A stretch of 42,779 nucleotides of DNA. Source: Alphaproteobacteria bacterium (GTDB lineage Bacteria > Pseudomonadota > Alphaproteobacteria > Caulobacterales > Aquidulcibacteraceae). Under the pieces are notes generated by a model. It saw nothing but the letters and a program-made list of their open reading frames with translations. It had not been told where the DNA came from and did not search any database. The position numbers and the translations under genes were made by a program. Below, piece after piece: positions 16,470 to 25,766 of the stretch. Numbering within the stretch: position 1 is the stretch's first letter; each line of letters opens with the position of its first letter. Location: contig JAGWZH010000017.1 in NCBI GenBank assembly GCA_018971945.1, forward strand, positions 1 through 42,779, read 5' to 3'.

Positions 16470-17234
16470 ATGAGCCCGTCGAGCGAAATCTTGCATGGGC
16501 TGTTCTTGGTCCTCATCGGGTTGCACATCGCCGCCGGCGCGCCGGGCCTCGTCTTTTTTTGGATCCCTGTCGCGGCGCAAAAGGGCGGCCCCCGCCATCG
16601 CTTTTGGGGGCGGCTCTTCGCCGTGGCGATGCTGTTCGCCGCCACAATCGCGCTGTGCATGTCGAGCCTGAGCGTCGCATATCCAGAAGAGACGCATCCG
16701 CATCTGGCGACCCATCCCACATTCTCCGATCCCGCTCTCATTCGCGGGGTGTTTGGATGGATGATGGTCTATCTCGCCATCCTGACGATCAATCTGACCT
16801 GGTACGGTTGGAGCTGTATTCGCAACCGCGCCGACCACGCCCAGAACAGAAACTGGGCGAATTCCGGACTACAGGCGGCCTTGCTCCTCGCCTCGGCCAA
16901 TTGCGCCTATCAGGGTTGGATCATCGCCCAGCCCATGATGATGGGCATCTCCATGGTCGGCTTCGCCACTGTGGCCACAAATCTCTGGTTCATGCTCAAT
17001 CCAAAACCCGGACCACTGGATTGGCTGCTTGAGCACATCAAAGGAATCATAGGCGTCGGCATTTCCGTCTACACCGCGTTCTTCGCCTTTGGAGCAGTGA
17101 GGATCGCGCCCTGGCTGGCGCTCAATCCTCTTCTTTGGTCCTTGCCGCTGATCGTGGGCCTGGGGCTGATCCTTTATTATCGCCACAAGGTCTATGCGCC
17201 GTTGCGCCGGGCGAAGTCCGCGCCCGCCGAATAA
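16470..17234 (+). CDS. Multi-pass membrane protein, DUF2306-like
   Basis: This 254-residue protein has about seven hydrophobic segments, starting LHGLFLVLIGLHIAAGAPGLVFFW and ending SLPLIVGLGLILYY. The order of a His in the first helix (GLHIAAG), a KGGPRHRFWGRLF loop and later helices with LTWYGW resembles the uncharacterised bacterial DUF2306 membrane proteins. That assignment is tentative. It is divergent from the P450 with a 26-base gap, so the two probably share a regulatory region. No function is known. A convergent minisatellite lies behind it. Confidence 0.75.
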   Translation: MSPSSEILHGLFLVLIGLHIAAGAPGLVFFWIPVAAQKGGPRHRFWGRLFAVAMLFAATIALCMSSLSVAYPEETHPHLATHPTFSDPALIRGVFGWMMVYLAILTINLTWYGWSCIRNRADHAQNRNWANSGLQAALLLASANCAYQGWIIAQPMMMGISMVGFATVATNLWFMLNPKPGPLDWLLEHIKGIIGVGISVYTAFFAFGAVRIAPWLALNPLLWSLPLIVGLGLILYYRHKVYAPLRRAKSAPAE

Positions 17235-17450
17235 GGGCGAAGCGGGTCCGAGGCCTTGAGGCGAGCATGTGCGACCGCGGCTGGAGCCGCGCGCCGCCGC
17301 ACTGCCTGACGGCTTCAAGCCATGGGGTCAGGCGCAGCCGACTAATGCGGTTCCCTTGCCGATAAAACCGTCCTTTTACCCGTTTTCATCATTATCCATC
17401 TTCCCCCTGCTTGAGGCGCGCGATCGCCCGAACGCCGCCCGCGCGCGCCA

Positions 17451-17562
17451 AAGGACAGGGGATACGGGACAGGGGATACGGGACAGGGGATACGGGACAG
17501 GGGATACGGGACAGGGGACAGGGAACAGGGGACAGGGGACAGGGGACAGAGGACAGAGGAGA
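17451..17562. repeat. Sixteen-copy heptamer minisatellite (GGGGACA/GGGGATA/CGGGACA)
   Basis: The stretch is an uninterrupted array of 7-bp units. The first part alternates GGGGATA and CGGGACA (a 14-bp higher-order unit repeated four times), then GGGGACA variants follow and decay to GAGGACA and GAGGAGA. The plus strand has many runs of three or four G separated by 3-4 bases, so it can form G-quadruplexes. It lies in the gap between two convergent genes. The ORFs that can be read through it are only periodic artefacts of the repeat. Confidence 0.95.
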
Positions 17563-17606
17563 CCGGGAGAAAACGCCGAACGCGCCCTTCCGCGCCAGCA
17601 AGGGCC

Positions 17607-18893
17607 TTAGGAAGAGCCGCCGCCATTGATGTGGGCGCGCACCCGTCTCAGGGCTCGCCAGACCAAGAAAGCCGCCACAGGGATCGCCGCCCCGGTCGCA
17701 AGCGATGCGTTAAGACCCGGGATCAGTTCAGCGGCGGCTTTCATGCCATAATCCAGGACCCCGACGGTGTAATAAGTGATCGCCGCCACCGAAAGGCCTT
17801 CCACCGTCTGCTGCAGCCGCAATTGTTCCTGGCTGCGCCGATCCATCGAGGCCAGCAGCCCCACATTGATGGCCTCCGACGCCACCTCCACCCGTGTGTT
17901 GAGCATCTGGGCAGTGCGCGCGATCCTGGCGATGACGTCCTGCTGACGCAGCGCCGCCGACGCACAGGTCCGCATCGCCGGCGCCAGCCGCCGCTCCATG
18001 AAATCAGCAATGCTCGGCCGGCCCTCGACTTGCCGCTCTCGCAGCTGCGAGATCCGCTCCTGCACGAGCCCCTGATAGGCCTGCGCCGCAGAGAAGCGGA
18101 AGCCCGTCTGTCCCACCAGCGTCTCCGCCTCGCCCGCAAGGGCTGCCAGCCGCGACAACAGCGCCCGGTCCGCGTCCACGCCGCCCTCCTCCATGACCTG
18201 CTGCGCCGCGGTCGCGGCTTCCGTCTCGAGCCTCGTCAGGCTCGGTGCGATGCGCGAGACCACGGGGAAAGCGAGCATGGCGAGGAGCCGATAGGTCTCG
18301 ATCTCGAACAATTGCTGCAGAACCCTGCCTGCGGCCGCTGGGCTGTCTTGCTGGTCGACGATCACAAACCGCGTGAAGGCGTCGGGCCCGGCGCGGAAAT
18401 CGGTATAGATCGTGAAGCCGGCGCCCCCTACCGATGAGGCGATGATGTCGCCGTCGGCGAAAGGCAGATGGGCGGGCGTTTCAGCCACGATCGCGATATG
18501 GCAAGCCGCGAGCACCTCGCCCGGCATGGCCGAGAGCCAGTCCTGGGGCACGACGTCGAGCGCTGTCTGGGCGAAGTCTGCAATAGAAGCCTCCGGGGCG
18601 TTGCGAAACACCGTCCAGGTCGACACCTCGGTGTGCCGCTCCCACCTCAGCCGCCATGCGCCCCCGTCCAGGACGCACCACCGGGCCCCGGGCCCAGGCT
18701 CGGACGCCCCCATCTTGCGACACAATGCCGCCATGTGCGCCCGGTCGACCTCGGCGCCGCCGGGACCGGCCATTGTGGCGATCCGACTGCTCAGCATCGG
18801 CGCGACGACGGGGGTTGAAGGCCGAGCATGGGCCTCCGCCAGGAGCCCATCCCGATCGGCGTGGAACCGCCATGTCTTTGTCGTAGTCGCCAC
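17607..18893 (-). CDS. DUF3422 family protein with C-terminal membrane segments
   Basis: The protein (about 428 residues from a GTG at 18893, or 447 from an ATG at 18950) shows DUF3422 features. These are an N-terminal HADRDGLLAEAHARP segment, the RWERHTEVSTWT motif, GFTIYTDF, and long alpha-helical stretches rich in QQL, MDRRSQEQLRLQQTVEGLSVAAITYYTVG near the C-terminus. One or two hydrophobic helices close the protein (IPVAAFLVWRALRRV). The function of the family is unknown. The start is uncertain: GGGAG precedes the GTG, and residues upstream are Arg-rich and unlike the family. Confidence 0.85.
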   Translation of the reverse strand: MATTTKTWRFHADRDGLLAEAHARPSTPVVAPMLSSRIATMAGPGGAEVDRAHMAALCRKMGASEPGPGARWCVLDGGAWRLRWERHTEVSTWTVFRNAPEASIADFAQTALDVVPQDWLSAMPGEVLAACHIAIVAETPAHLPFADGDIIASSVGGAGFTIYTDFRAGPDAFTRFVIVDQQDSPAAAGRVLQQLFEIETYRLLAMLAFPVVSRIAPSLTRLETEAATAAQQVMEEGGVDADRALLSRLAALAGEAETLVGQTGFRFSAAQAYQGLVQERISQLRERQVEGRPSIADFMERRLAPAMRTCASAALRQQDVIARIARTAQMLNTRVEVASEAINVGLLASMDRRSQEQLRLQQTVEGLSVAAITYYTVGVLDYGMKAAAELIPGLNASLATGAAIPVAAFLVWRALRRVRAHINGGGSS

Positions 18894-19166
18894 TATTCGC
18901 CGCTCCCGTGCCCGCCTTTGTCTCCAAGTCCCACGCTGCGCCGCAGCCACCGCGCCAACAAGCCCAGGCGTCCCATAGCGACCCCTTGGTCTTTCAGGGA
19001 ACGTCTTTGCGAGGCCCCCGGCAAGGGGCGGCCTCCAGCCACGCTTTCTGGCGCGTCTTCGAGGTCGCCATTTGAGGGCGCCTTTCAGGGGCCTCTACCA
19101 GTGGTCCTTCTTGCACGGGTCGTCTATCCTGAAATCATCGACCTCTCTGGTCTGGATATTATTGCC

Positions 19167-20189
19167 ATGGGCGCACCATTTCCGTTTACCGCGATTGTCG
19201 GCCAAGACGACATGAAGCTGGCGCTGCTGATCGCGGCGGTGGATCCCCGCATCGGCGGCGTTCTCGCTTTCGGCGACCGCGGCGCCGGCAAGTCCACCGC
19301 CGTCCGCGCGTTGGCGGCGCTTCTGCCGCCGATCCAGGCGGTCAAAGGCTGCGCCTATCGCAGGGAAGCGAGGTCCGGCGCATGCGCGCCTGGCTGTGCC
19401 GTCTGCGACAGCCAACAAGCCATGGACACGGAGTGGATCCCGACCCCCGTCGTCGACATGCCCCTCGGCGCCACCGAGGACCGCGTCGTGGGCGCCCTGA
19501 ACCTCGAACGCGCGCTGACCCGCGGCGAAAAAGCTTTCGAGCCGGGGCTTCTCGCCGCGGCCCATCGAGGCTTTCTTTATATCGACGAAGTCAATCTGCT
19601 GGAGGATCATCTGGTCGACCTTCTCCTCGATGTGGCCGCGTCAGGCGAAAACATCGTCGAGCGCGACGGCATAAGCGTCCGCCATCCTGCCCAGTTCGTG
19701 CTGGTCGGCAGCGGCAACCCCGAAGAAGGCGAATTGCGGCCGCAACTTCTTGACCGTTTCGGTTTGTCGGTGGAGGTCAAGAGCCCGGAGTCTCTAGAAC
19801 AACGTGTCACCGTCGTGCGTCGGCGGGACGCCTTCGACCGCGATCCCCTGGGCTTCGTCGCCGCCGCGGCAGAAGCGGAGGAGTCGCTCCGAAACCAGAT
19901 TATCAAAGCCCGAGACGCTTGCGCTGCAGTGACGACCCCGGACAGTCTCTTGGAAGACGGGGCCCGTCTTTGCATGGCCGTGGGGGCCGACGGCATGCGC
20001 GGCGAGTTGACCCTTTTGCGCGCCTCTCGCGCCAAGGCCGCCCTTGAGGGCCGGGACATGGTCGGCCGCGGAGACCTCCGCGCCATCGCCGCCATGACTC
20101 TGCGCCACAGGCTCCGACGCAATCCTTTGGACGAGACCGGCTCCACGGTGCGGATCGAACGCGCGATGGCGGAGCTGTTCAGCGCATGA
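19167..20189 (+). CDS. bchI: Magnesium chelatase subunit I (AAA+ ATPase)
   Basis: BchI (340 residues) forms the ATP-hydrolysing hexamer that drives Mg insertion into protoporphyrin IX. It shows FTAIVGQDDMKLALLIAAVDPRIGGVL (in part), Walker A GDRGAGKST at 36-44, a cysteine cluster (C62, C73, C77, C80) and Walker B FLYIDEVN at 136-143. GSGNPEEGELRPQLLDRFGL contains sensor 1 and the arginine finger. The ATG chosen matches the family start. The frame is open for 113 codons upstream, but that part has no BchI-like sequence. Overlaps bchD by 4 bases. Confidence 0.96.
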   Translation: MGAPFPFTAIVGQDDMKLALLIAAVDPRIGGVLAFGDRGAGKSTAVRALAALLPPIQAVKGCAYRREARSGACAPGCAVCDSQQAMDTEWIPTPVVDMPLGATEDRVVGALNLERALTRGEKAFEPGLLAAAHRGFLYIDEVNLLEDHLVDLLLDVAASGENIVERDGISVRHPAQFVLVGSGNPEEGELRPQLLDRFGLSVEVKSPESLEQRVTVVRRRDAFDRDPLGFVAAAAEAEESLRNQIIKARDACAAVTTPDSLLEDGARLCMAVGADGMRGELTLLRASRAKAALEGRDMVGRGDLRAIAAMTLRHRLRRNPLDETGSTVRIERAMAELFSA

Positions 20190-21976
20190 CCAAGGCGCAA
20201 GCCTCGCTGGCCGAGTTGTCCGACCCTGTTCTGGTCGCCGCCCTTTTCGCCCTGGATCCGCATGGGTTTGGCGGGGTTCGCCTGCGCGGCGGGCCTGGAC
20301 CTGAGCGGGACGCATGGCTGGAGCTCCTCGAAGAGCTCCTGCCCAAATCCGCTCCTTTCCGACGTTGCCCCGCCTCTGTCTCCGACGACGCCCTCTTGGG
20401 CGGCCTGGACCTCGTCGCCACCTTGCAGTCGGGGCAGCCTCGCTCTCGACCCGGATTATTGACCCAGGCGCACGACGGCGTGATCCTTTTTGCAATGGCC
20501 GAACGTTTGCCAGCAGCTTCTGCGGCGCGCGTAACGGCGAGTCTTGATCAAGGCCTTGTCTTCCTCGCCCGCGATGGGATTCAGACCCGCGCGCCCGCCC
20601 GCTTCGGCGTCGTTCTCCTGGACGAGGGTCAGTCCTCGGACGAACGGCCTCCCACAGCGCTTCTTGACCGCTGCGCTTTCGCTGTCTCCTCCTCAGCCAT
20701 AGCTCTGGGCGAAACAGCAGCGGCCCCTTTTGACCGCGACTCCCTGCAAGAGGCCCGGCGGCGTTTCGCCGCACGCCCCGCCGTTTCTGACGCTCTTCTA
20801 AACGCTCTGTGCCAAGCCGCCGAGGCGTTCGGCGTCGCCTCGCCGCGTCCGGCCCTCTTCGCTGTCCGGACAGCGTCCGCCCTCGCCGCCTTGGACGGTC
20901 GGGTAGCGCCAGAGCTCGAGGATGCAGCTTTGGCCGCAAGACTGACCCTGGCCCCGTTCGCGAAACATATGCCGGCTTCTGACGAGTCGCGAGAGGATCC
21001 TCCTCAGAATGGTTCAGAGAGTCCGCATGGGGAGGATCAGGCTCCATACCCAGAGGAGCAGGAGCCAAAAGACCAAACCCAAGGTCCAGAGGATGCGCTT
21101 CCGGCCGAAATTCTCGTCGCCGCCATAAAGGCCGCACTGCCTGCGGAGGTCCTCGCCGCTCTGGCTCAAGGCGCAGAAACCCGCGGCCTGGCGCCGCCGG
21201 GACCCGGCGGCGGCGGCGCCCGCCAAGCCAGCCGACGCCGGGGCCGCCCCTTGGGCGTCAGGGCGTCAAGGCTTCGTCCTGGCGATCGCCTGAGCGTCAT
21301 CGACACCTTGCGGGCGGCCGCGCCCTGGCAACCCATGCGCCGCAGGCTCGAGCCTGATCGACAGGGGCTTTTGGTGCGTCCTTCCGATCTGCGCATCCGC
21401 CAATTCAAGCTCGAGCAGGGCGCGGTCGCTATCCTGGTCGTCGACGCCTCCGGATCCTCCGCCTTTCAACGCCTGGCGGAAGCGAAAGGAGCAGCGGAGT
21501 TGCTGTTGGCGCAAGCCTATCGCACCCGCGCGCATGTGGCCTTGATCGTGTTTCGTAAGACAGACGCGCGCCTCGCGCTGCCCCCGACGAGATCCTTGTC
21601 CCGCGCTAGAAAGCTCTTGGCGGACATGGCGGGCGGCGGCGGCACCCCGCTTGCCGCCGGGCTCGAGGCTGGACTGGCGTTGGCTTTGCAGGAGCGCGCC
21701 CGCGGCCGCACGCCGCGCCTGCTCATTTTCACCGACGGCCGACCCAACATCGCCCGCGACGGCGAACCGGGTCGACCCGCCGCGGAGATGGACGCACTGG
21801 CCGCCGCAGCAGCGATCCGCAAAGCGGGCGTCTCTGCCGTTTATATTGACACAAGCGCTCGTCCCTCACCAGACGCAGACCGTTTCGCCCGCGCCATGGC
21901 CGGCGCGTTCGCCGCCCTGCCTCATGGCGACGCCTCCGCCATGCTGCGCGCGGCGGAGCGTCAATCCGCAGGGTAA
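20186..21976 (+). CDS. bchD: Magnesium chelatase subunit D
   Basis: BchD (596 residues) is the platform subunit that assembles on the BchI ring. The N-terminal part is a degenerate AAA+ domain with weak nucleotide motifs. Residues 263-305 are an acidic, Pro/Gln-rich linker, followed by a Gly/Arg-rich turn, and the C-terminal half is an integrin-type von Willebrand A domain with the MIDAS motif DASGSS at 420-425. RRLEPDRQGLLVRPSDLRIRQFK is the family signature before it. It starts in an ATGA overlap with bchI. No bchO follows, unlike in many purple bacteria. Confidence 0.95.
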   Translation: MTKAQASLAELSDPVLVAALFALDPHGFGGVRLRGGPGPERDAWLELLEELLPKSAPFRRCPASVSDDALLGGLDLVATLQSGQPRSRPGLLTQAHDGVILFAMAERLPAASAARVTASLDQGLVFLARDGIQTRAPARFGVVLLDEGQSSDERPPTALLDRCAFAVSSSAIALGETAAAPFDRDSLQEARRRFAARPAVSDALLNALCQAAEAFGVASPRPALFAVRTASALAALDGRVAPELEDAALAARLTLAPFAKHMPASDESREDPPQNGSESPHGEDQAPYPEEQEPKDQTQGPEDALPAEILVAAIKAALPAEVLAALAQGAETRGLAPPGPGGGGARQASRRRGRPLGVRASRLRPGDRLSVIDTLRAAAPWQPMRRRLEPDRQGLLVRPSDLRIRQFKLEQGAVAILVVDASGSSAFQRLAEAKGAAELLLAQAYRTRAHVALIVFRKTDARLALPPTRSLSRARKLLADMAGGGGTPLAAGLEAGLALALQERARGRTPRLLIFTDGRPNIARDGEPGRPAAEMDALAAAAAIRKAGVSAVYIDTSARPSPDADRFARAMAGAFAALPHGDASAMLRAAERQSAG

Positions 21977-22096
21977 GCGCTTTGAGCGATTGGGGCGCAG
22001 CCCAGAAGTCCGCGCAGATTTTGGCCGAACCAGGCGGCGCGTCCAGATCGAGAGGAAGGGGAAGACGGCGAGGGCTAGAAAAAAGCTGACGCAGGC

Positions 22097-22459
22097 TCAG
22101 GCTGCAGCGATAACCCGCTCAACTTCGGTCACCAGGTCTTTGAGATGGAAGGGTTTGGACAAGACCTTGGCGTCTTTCGGCGCGGCGCTGTGTTGGGACA
22201 GAGCAACGGCGGCGAAACCCGTAATGAACACGATCTTCATCCCAGGGTCCACTTCCGCCGCGCGCCGCGCAAGTTCGATCCCGTCGAGGATGGGCATGAC
22301 GATGTCTGTCAGGAGCAAGTCGTAAGAAGAGCTCTGCAGAGCCTCCCAGGCGAGTTCTCCGTCCCCGAACGAATCGACTTCGTGTCCAGCCCGCGAAAGA
22401 TTCGTGGTCAGGAAAGCCCGCAGGCTGTCATCGTCTTCCGCCAGAAGGATTCGCGCCAT
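22097..22459 (-). CDS. cpdR: Single-domain response regulator CpdR
   Basis: This 120-residue receiver domain begins MARILLAEDDDSLRAFL and has phospho-acceptor Asp52 in LLLTDIVMP, the FITGFAAVAL segment and the conserved Lys in LSKPFHL. There is no output domain. The pattern matches CpdR, which when unphosphorylated recruits the ClpXP protease to cell-cycle substrates in alphaproteobacteria. The frame is open 16 codons further upstream, but the chosen ATG fits the family start. Divergent from the N-formylglutamate amidohydrolase gene, a pairing also common in alphaproteobacteria. Convergent with bchD. Confidence 0.9.
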   Translation of the reverse strand: MARILLAEDDDSLRAFLTTNLSRAGHEVDSFGDGELAWEALQSSSYDLLLTDIVMPILDGIELARRAAEVDPGMKIVFITGFAAVALSQHSAAPKDAKVLSKPFHLKDLVTEVERVIAAA

Positions 22460-22636
22460 GGGCGGGGGGTCTCCGAAAAGGCCGCGTTTGGACCCTCTTG
22501 ATACCATCGAAAGTTAAAGATGCTCTTTTTTCCACTGGTCGGCAATGTCTTCTGGTCATCTTGTCTTTCCCACATCGTCTGCAGCGCTGAACCCTTTGCA
22601 TTGACGCCCGCGCGCGCCTGAAGGCATGTTGTCAAG

Positions 22637-23557
22637 ATGGACGGAATGGCCGATCCTTGCAGGGGCGAAACCCTGATCGACCCCAGCGCAGGCCAGGAGC
22701 ATGAAGCCCCTTGCCCGGCGCCGCCGGTCTATAAGGTGGTGGAGCCGCTGCGCCGCTCCACGCCTTTGGTGTTCGCCTCGCCCCATTCCGGCCAGCAATA
22801 TCCGCAGGCGTTCCTGCTTCAGTCGCGCCTGCCTCTGCTAAGCCTGCGCCGCTCAGAGGACGCTTTTGTCGACGAGCTGTTCGCCGCCGCCGCCGGCTAT
22901 GGCGCGCCGCTTCTGGCGGCCAACCTGGCCCGGGCCTATGTCGACGTGAACCGCGATCCAGCCGAACTTGACCCCGACATGTTTTCAGATCGCCTGCCAA
23001 TGCGCATCCAGCGGGGCAGCCCCCGGGTGCAGGCGGGCCTGGGCGCCATCCCCCGCATCGCTGGCGACGGACAAGACATTTATCGTCGCAAGCTTCTCGC
23101 CGCAGAAGCCAAAGCGCGTCTCAGTCTGGTCCACGCGCCCTACCACGCCATGCTCGCCGCTTTGATCGCCGAGGCGCGGGCCGCTTTTGGCTGCGCCGTG
23201 TTGATCGACTGCCACTCCATGCCGAATTGCGCGCGGGGGCCTCTGCAGCCGGACATCGTTCTCGGAGACCGGTTCGGCGCTTCCTGCCATCCGAGCGTGA
23301 CCGGGTTTGTCGAGGCCGCGCTGCAGCGCATGGGCTACCGGGTCGCCCGCAATACCCCATTCGCCGGCGGCCATACCACCCAGCTGCACGGCCGTCCTTC
23401 GGTCGGGGTGCATGCCTTACAGGTGGAGGTCAATCGCAGTCTCTATATGGATGAACGCGCTTTAACCCGATCCGCCGGGTTTGAACGGGTCCGCAGGGAC
23501 ATGACCCGCCTCGCCGCCGCTCTGACGGCCGCGCAGTTTGAAAAAACCCTCCGTTAG
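22637..23557 (+). CDS. N-formylglutamate amidohydrolase family protein
   Basis: This 306-residue protein belongs to the N-formylglutamate deformylase family, which hydrolyses N-formyl-glutamate or related formyl amino acids, as in histidine breakdown. Family segments are FASPHSGQQYP near residue 50, DAFVDELF, ARAYVDVNRDPAELDP around 105, LIDCHSMPN near 190 and TPFAGGHTTQLHGRP near 245. These carry the expected metal-binding His, Asp and Glu positions. An alternative ATG lies three codons in. No hut genes are adjacent, so a role outside histidine use is possible. Confidence 0.9.
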   Translation: MDGMADPCRGETLIDPSAGQEHEAPCPAPPVYKVVEPLRRSTPLVFASPHSGQQYPQAFLLQSRLPLLSLRRSEDAFVDELFAAAAGYGAPLLAANLARAYVDVNRDPAELDPDMFSDRLPMRIQRGSPRVQAGLGAIPRIAGDGQDIYRRKLLAAEAKARLSLVHAPYHAMLAALIAEARAAFGCAVLIDCHSMPNCARGPLQPDIVLGDRFGASCHPSVTGFVEAALQRMGYRVARNTPFAGGHTTQLHGRPSVGVHALQVEVNRSLYMDERALTRSAGFERVRRDMTRLAAALTAAQFEKTLR

Positions 23558-23573
23558 CCAGAAGGCCTGCCCC

Positions 23574-23604
23574 AAAAAAAACGCCCCGAGGGTCACCCGG
23601 GGCG
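23574..23604 (-). terminator. Intrinsic terminator facing left
   Basis: The hairpin at 23582-23604 (7-bp arms CGCCCCG/CGGGGCG, 9-base loop) is followed on the minus strand by eight T residues (23581-23574), a textbook rho-independent terminator for leftward transcription. No minus-strand gene ends just upstream of it, which points to an unannotated leftward transcript. On the plus strand there is no T-run after the hairpin, so it should not stop the amidohydrolase message. Confidence 0.8.
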
Positions 23605-23665
23605 AGTTCAATAGGGAGGAAACGCCCGATGGGGCGAGCGAGGTCGCGAGACGACGCTGCATGTC
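23574..23665 (-). ncRNA. Candidate small RNA of about 90 bases
   Basis: Upstream of the leftward terminator, the minus strand can fold into small hairpins (GTCG/CGAC near 23650 and CGCCC/GGGCG near 23628-23641) separated by a single-stranded UUUCCUCCCUAUUGAAC stretch. Its CCUCCC can pair with ribosome binding sites. A TTGCTG...TATGAG pair (18-base spacing) lies just upstream of about 23665. This layout resembles alphaproteobacterial small RNAs with anti-Shine-Dalgarno loops. Promoter and transcript ends are inferred, and no family match is claimed. Confidence 0.3.
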
Positions 23666-23924
23666 TCATACACGCTGCAATGCGGCAACAGCAAGGCTTT
23701 TTGGACGCTTTTTCGCCGTCAGCCTGTCTCCGGTTGAGGAATAAAACAATAAAAACAATATCTTTATCGCCGATTTCTGCTTTTGCAGCGCACACATGCG
23801 ACCCCCTGCCGCGCCTTTCGCACCCGCGAAAGAGTCGCGCCCTTGCAGAACGGCGCCGCGAAAGGCACAACCGGCGTTCCTTGGCGTCCCCGCCTCCCGA
23901 TTATCGTCGCCGAAAGCCGCTCCC

Positions 23925-25766
23925 ATGACCGCGCTCGCCCTGCGCAATATCGCCATCATCGCCCATGTCGACCACGGCAAAACAACGCTGGTGGACCAGA
24001 TGCTCGCCCAAGGCGGGGCCTTTCGCGAGAATGAGGCCCGCGCCGAGCGCGCGATGGACTCCAACGCCTTGGAGCGCGAGCGCGGCATCACGATCCTCGC
24101 CAAATGCACATCGATCGTTTGGGAAAAGGGCGGTGTTCCCGCCCGCATCAATGTGGTCGACACCCCTGGCCATGCCGATTTCGGCGGCGAAGTGGAGCGC
24201 ATATTGTCCATGGTGGACGGGTGTGTGCTTCTGGTCGACGCCGCCGAAGGGCCGATGCCGCAGACCAAATTCGTCTTGTCCAAGGCTTTGGCCCGCGGCC
24301 TGCGGCCGATCGTGGCCCTGAATAAGGTCGACCGTCCCGGCGCCGAACCGCAAAAGGCTCTTGATGACGTGTTTGAGTTGTTCCTGGCCATCGGCGCCAC
24401 GGACGAACAGGCTGATTTCCCCATCATTTACGCCTCGGGCAAAGAGGGCTGGGCCAGCCTGTCCCCTGACGGTCCCCGCGAGAGCCTTGCGCCCCTCTTC
24501 GACCTGATCGTGCGCCATGTTCCCGAACCCGCGCCCCGGGCGCGCCTCAATGAGCCTTTCGCCATGCTGGCGACCATGCTCGATTCCGACAGCTTCTTGG
24601 GCCGGATGCTGACCGGCCGTGTAGAAAGCGGGATAGCGAAGGTTGGGGATCCGGTCCGCGTCTTGTCCCGGGACGGCAAGGAGCTGGAGCGCGGCAGGTT
24701 GACCAAGTTGCTCGCTTATCGCGGGCTGAAGCGGGTGCCCGTGGACACCGCCGAAGCCGGCGACATTGTCGCCATTGCGGGTCTGGTGAACGCCACGGTC
24801 GCGGACACGATCGGCGCAGCGGACCTGGCGGCCCCCATCCCCGCCACCCCTATCGACCCGCCGACCATCGCCATCACCGTCGCCATCAATGACAGTCCCT
24901 TGGCGGGCCGCGCCGGCGACAAGGTTCAGAGCCGTGTCATCCGGGAACGCCTGATGCGCGAAGCCGAAAGCAACGTCGCCATCCGCGTCCGCGAAACTGA
25001 CGACAAAGACGCGTTCGAGGTCGCCGGCCGCGGCGAGCTCCAGCTTGGGGTGCTGATTGAAACCATGCGCCGGGAAGGCTTTGAGGTCTCCATCTCCCGC
25101 CCGAAAGTGCTGACCCGCGAAGAAAACGGAGACATTCTTGAGCCCATCGAGGAAGTCGTCATCGACGTCGACGACGAATTCACGGGCGTGGTCATCGAGA
25201 AAATGAGCGTCCGCAAGGCCGAGCTGCAGGATATGCGCCCCTCGGGCGGGGGCAAAACCCGTATCGTCATGTATGGACCGGCGCGCGGTCTCGTCGGTTA
25301 CCATGGCGAGTTCTTGACCGACACGCGCGGCTCCGGCGTCATGAATCGCCTGTTTCACGCCTGGGCGCCTTGGAAAGGCGATATTCCGGGCCGCCGCAAC
25401 GGCGCTCTCATCTCCAACGAGGCTGGCGTCACGACGGCCTATGCCTTGTGGAACCTTGAGGAACGCGGCCAAATGTTCATCGCCGACGGCGAGGATGTCT
25501 ATGAAGGCATGATCATCGGGGAGAATAGCCGGGGCGACGACCTCGAGGTGAACCCGATGAAGGGCAAGAAGCTGACCAATGTCCGTGCTTCCGGCAAGGA
25601 CGAGGCCATCCGCCTGACGCCGCCCCGCCGCATGACCCTCGAGCAGGCGATCGCCTGGCTGGACGACGATGAGCTCGTCGAAGTCACCCCTGCCGCGATC
25701 CGCATTCGTAAGCAATATCTGGATCCCAACGCGCGCAAACGGATGGCGAAAGCCAAGGCTGGATGA
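23925..25766 (+). CDS. typA: Ribosome-associated GTPase TypA/BipA
   Basis: The protein (613 residues from 23925) is a translational GTPase that binds ribosomes and aids 50S assembly under stress. G1 is AHVDHGKTT near residue 14, the switch region includes RERGITI, G3 is DTPGHADF, G4 NKVDRP and G5 ASGKEGW. EF-G-like domains follow ([20 protein letters not shown]), then the BipA-specific C-terminal region with [21 protein letters not shown] and [12 protein letters not shown]. The frame is open upstream to 23796, but the chosen ATG gives the family start [18 protein letters not shown]. Confidence 0.96.
   Translation: MTALALRNIAIIAHVDHGKTTLVDQMLAQGGAFRENEARAERAMDSNALERERGITILAKCTSIVWEKGGVPARINVVDTPGHADFGGEVERILSMVDGCVLLVDAAEGPMPQTKFVLSKALARGLRPIVALNKVDRPGAEPQKALDDVFELFLAIGATDEQADFPIIYASGKEGWASLSPDGPRESLAPLFDLIVRHVPEPAPRARLNEPFAMLATMLDSDSFLGRMLTGRVESGIAKVGDPVRVLSRDGKELERGRLTKLLAYRGLKRVPVDTAEAGDIVAIAGLVNATVADTIGAADLAAPIPATPIDPPTIAITVAINDSPLAGRAGDKVQSRVIRERLMREAESNVAIRVRETDDKDAFEVAGRGELQLGVLIETMRREGFEVSISRPKVLTREENGDILEPIEEVVIDVDDEFTGVVIEKMSVRKAELQDMRPSGGGKTRIVMYGPARGLVGYHGEFLTDTRGSGVMNRLFHAWAPWKGDIPGRRNGALISNEAGVTTAYALWNLEERGQMFIADGEDVYEGMIIGENSRGDDLEVNPMKGKKLTNVRASGKDEAIRLTPPRRMTLEQAIAWLDDDELVEVTPAAIRIRKQYLDPNARKRMAKAKAG

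Noticed and set aside
17411-17629. Frames across the heptamer array with periodic Gly/Asp/Arg or Pro/Leu/Ser/Cys repeats
   Set aside because: They exist only because a 7-bp unit without stops is open in several frames; no ribosome binding site or family sequence supports them.
18828-19166. N-terminal extension of BchI
   Set aside because: The open frame upstream contains no BchI-like sequence and overlaps the divergent DUF3422 gene; the family start fits the ATG at 19167.
23629-23928. Short plus-strand ORF with GGGAGG upstream, before typA
   Set aside because: The translation shows no family likeness and its second half runs into the typA start; kept only as a possible leader frame within the small RNA finding.
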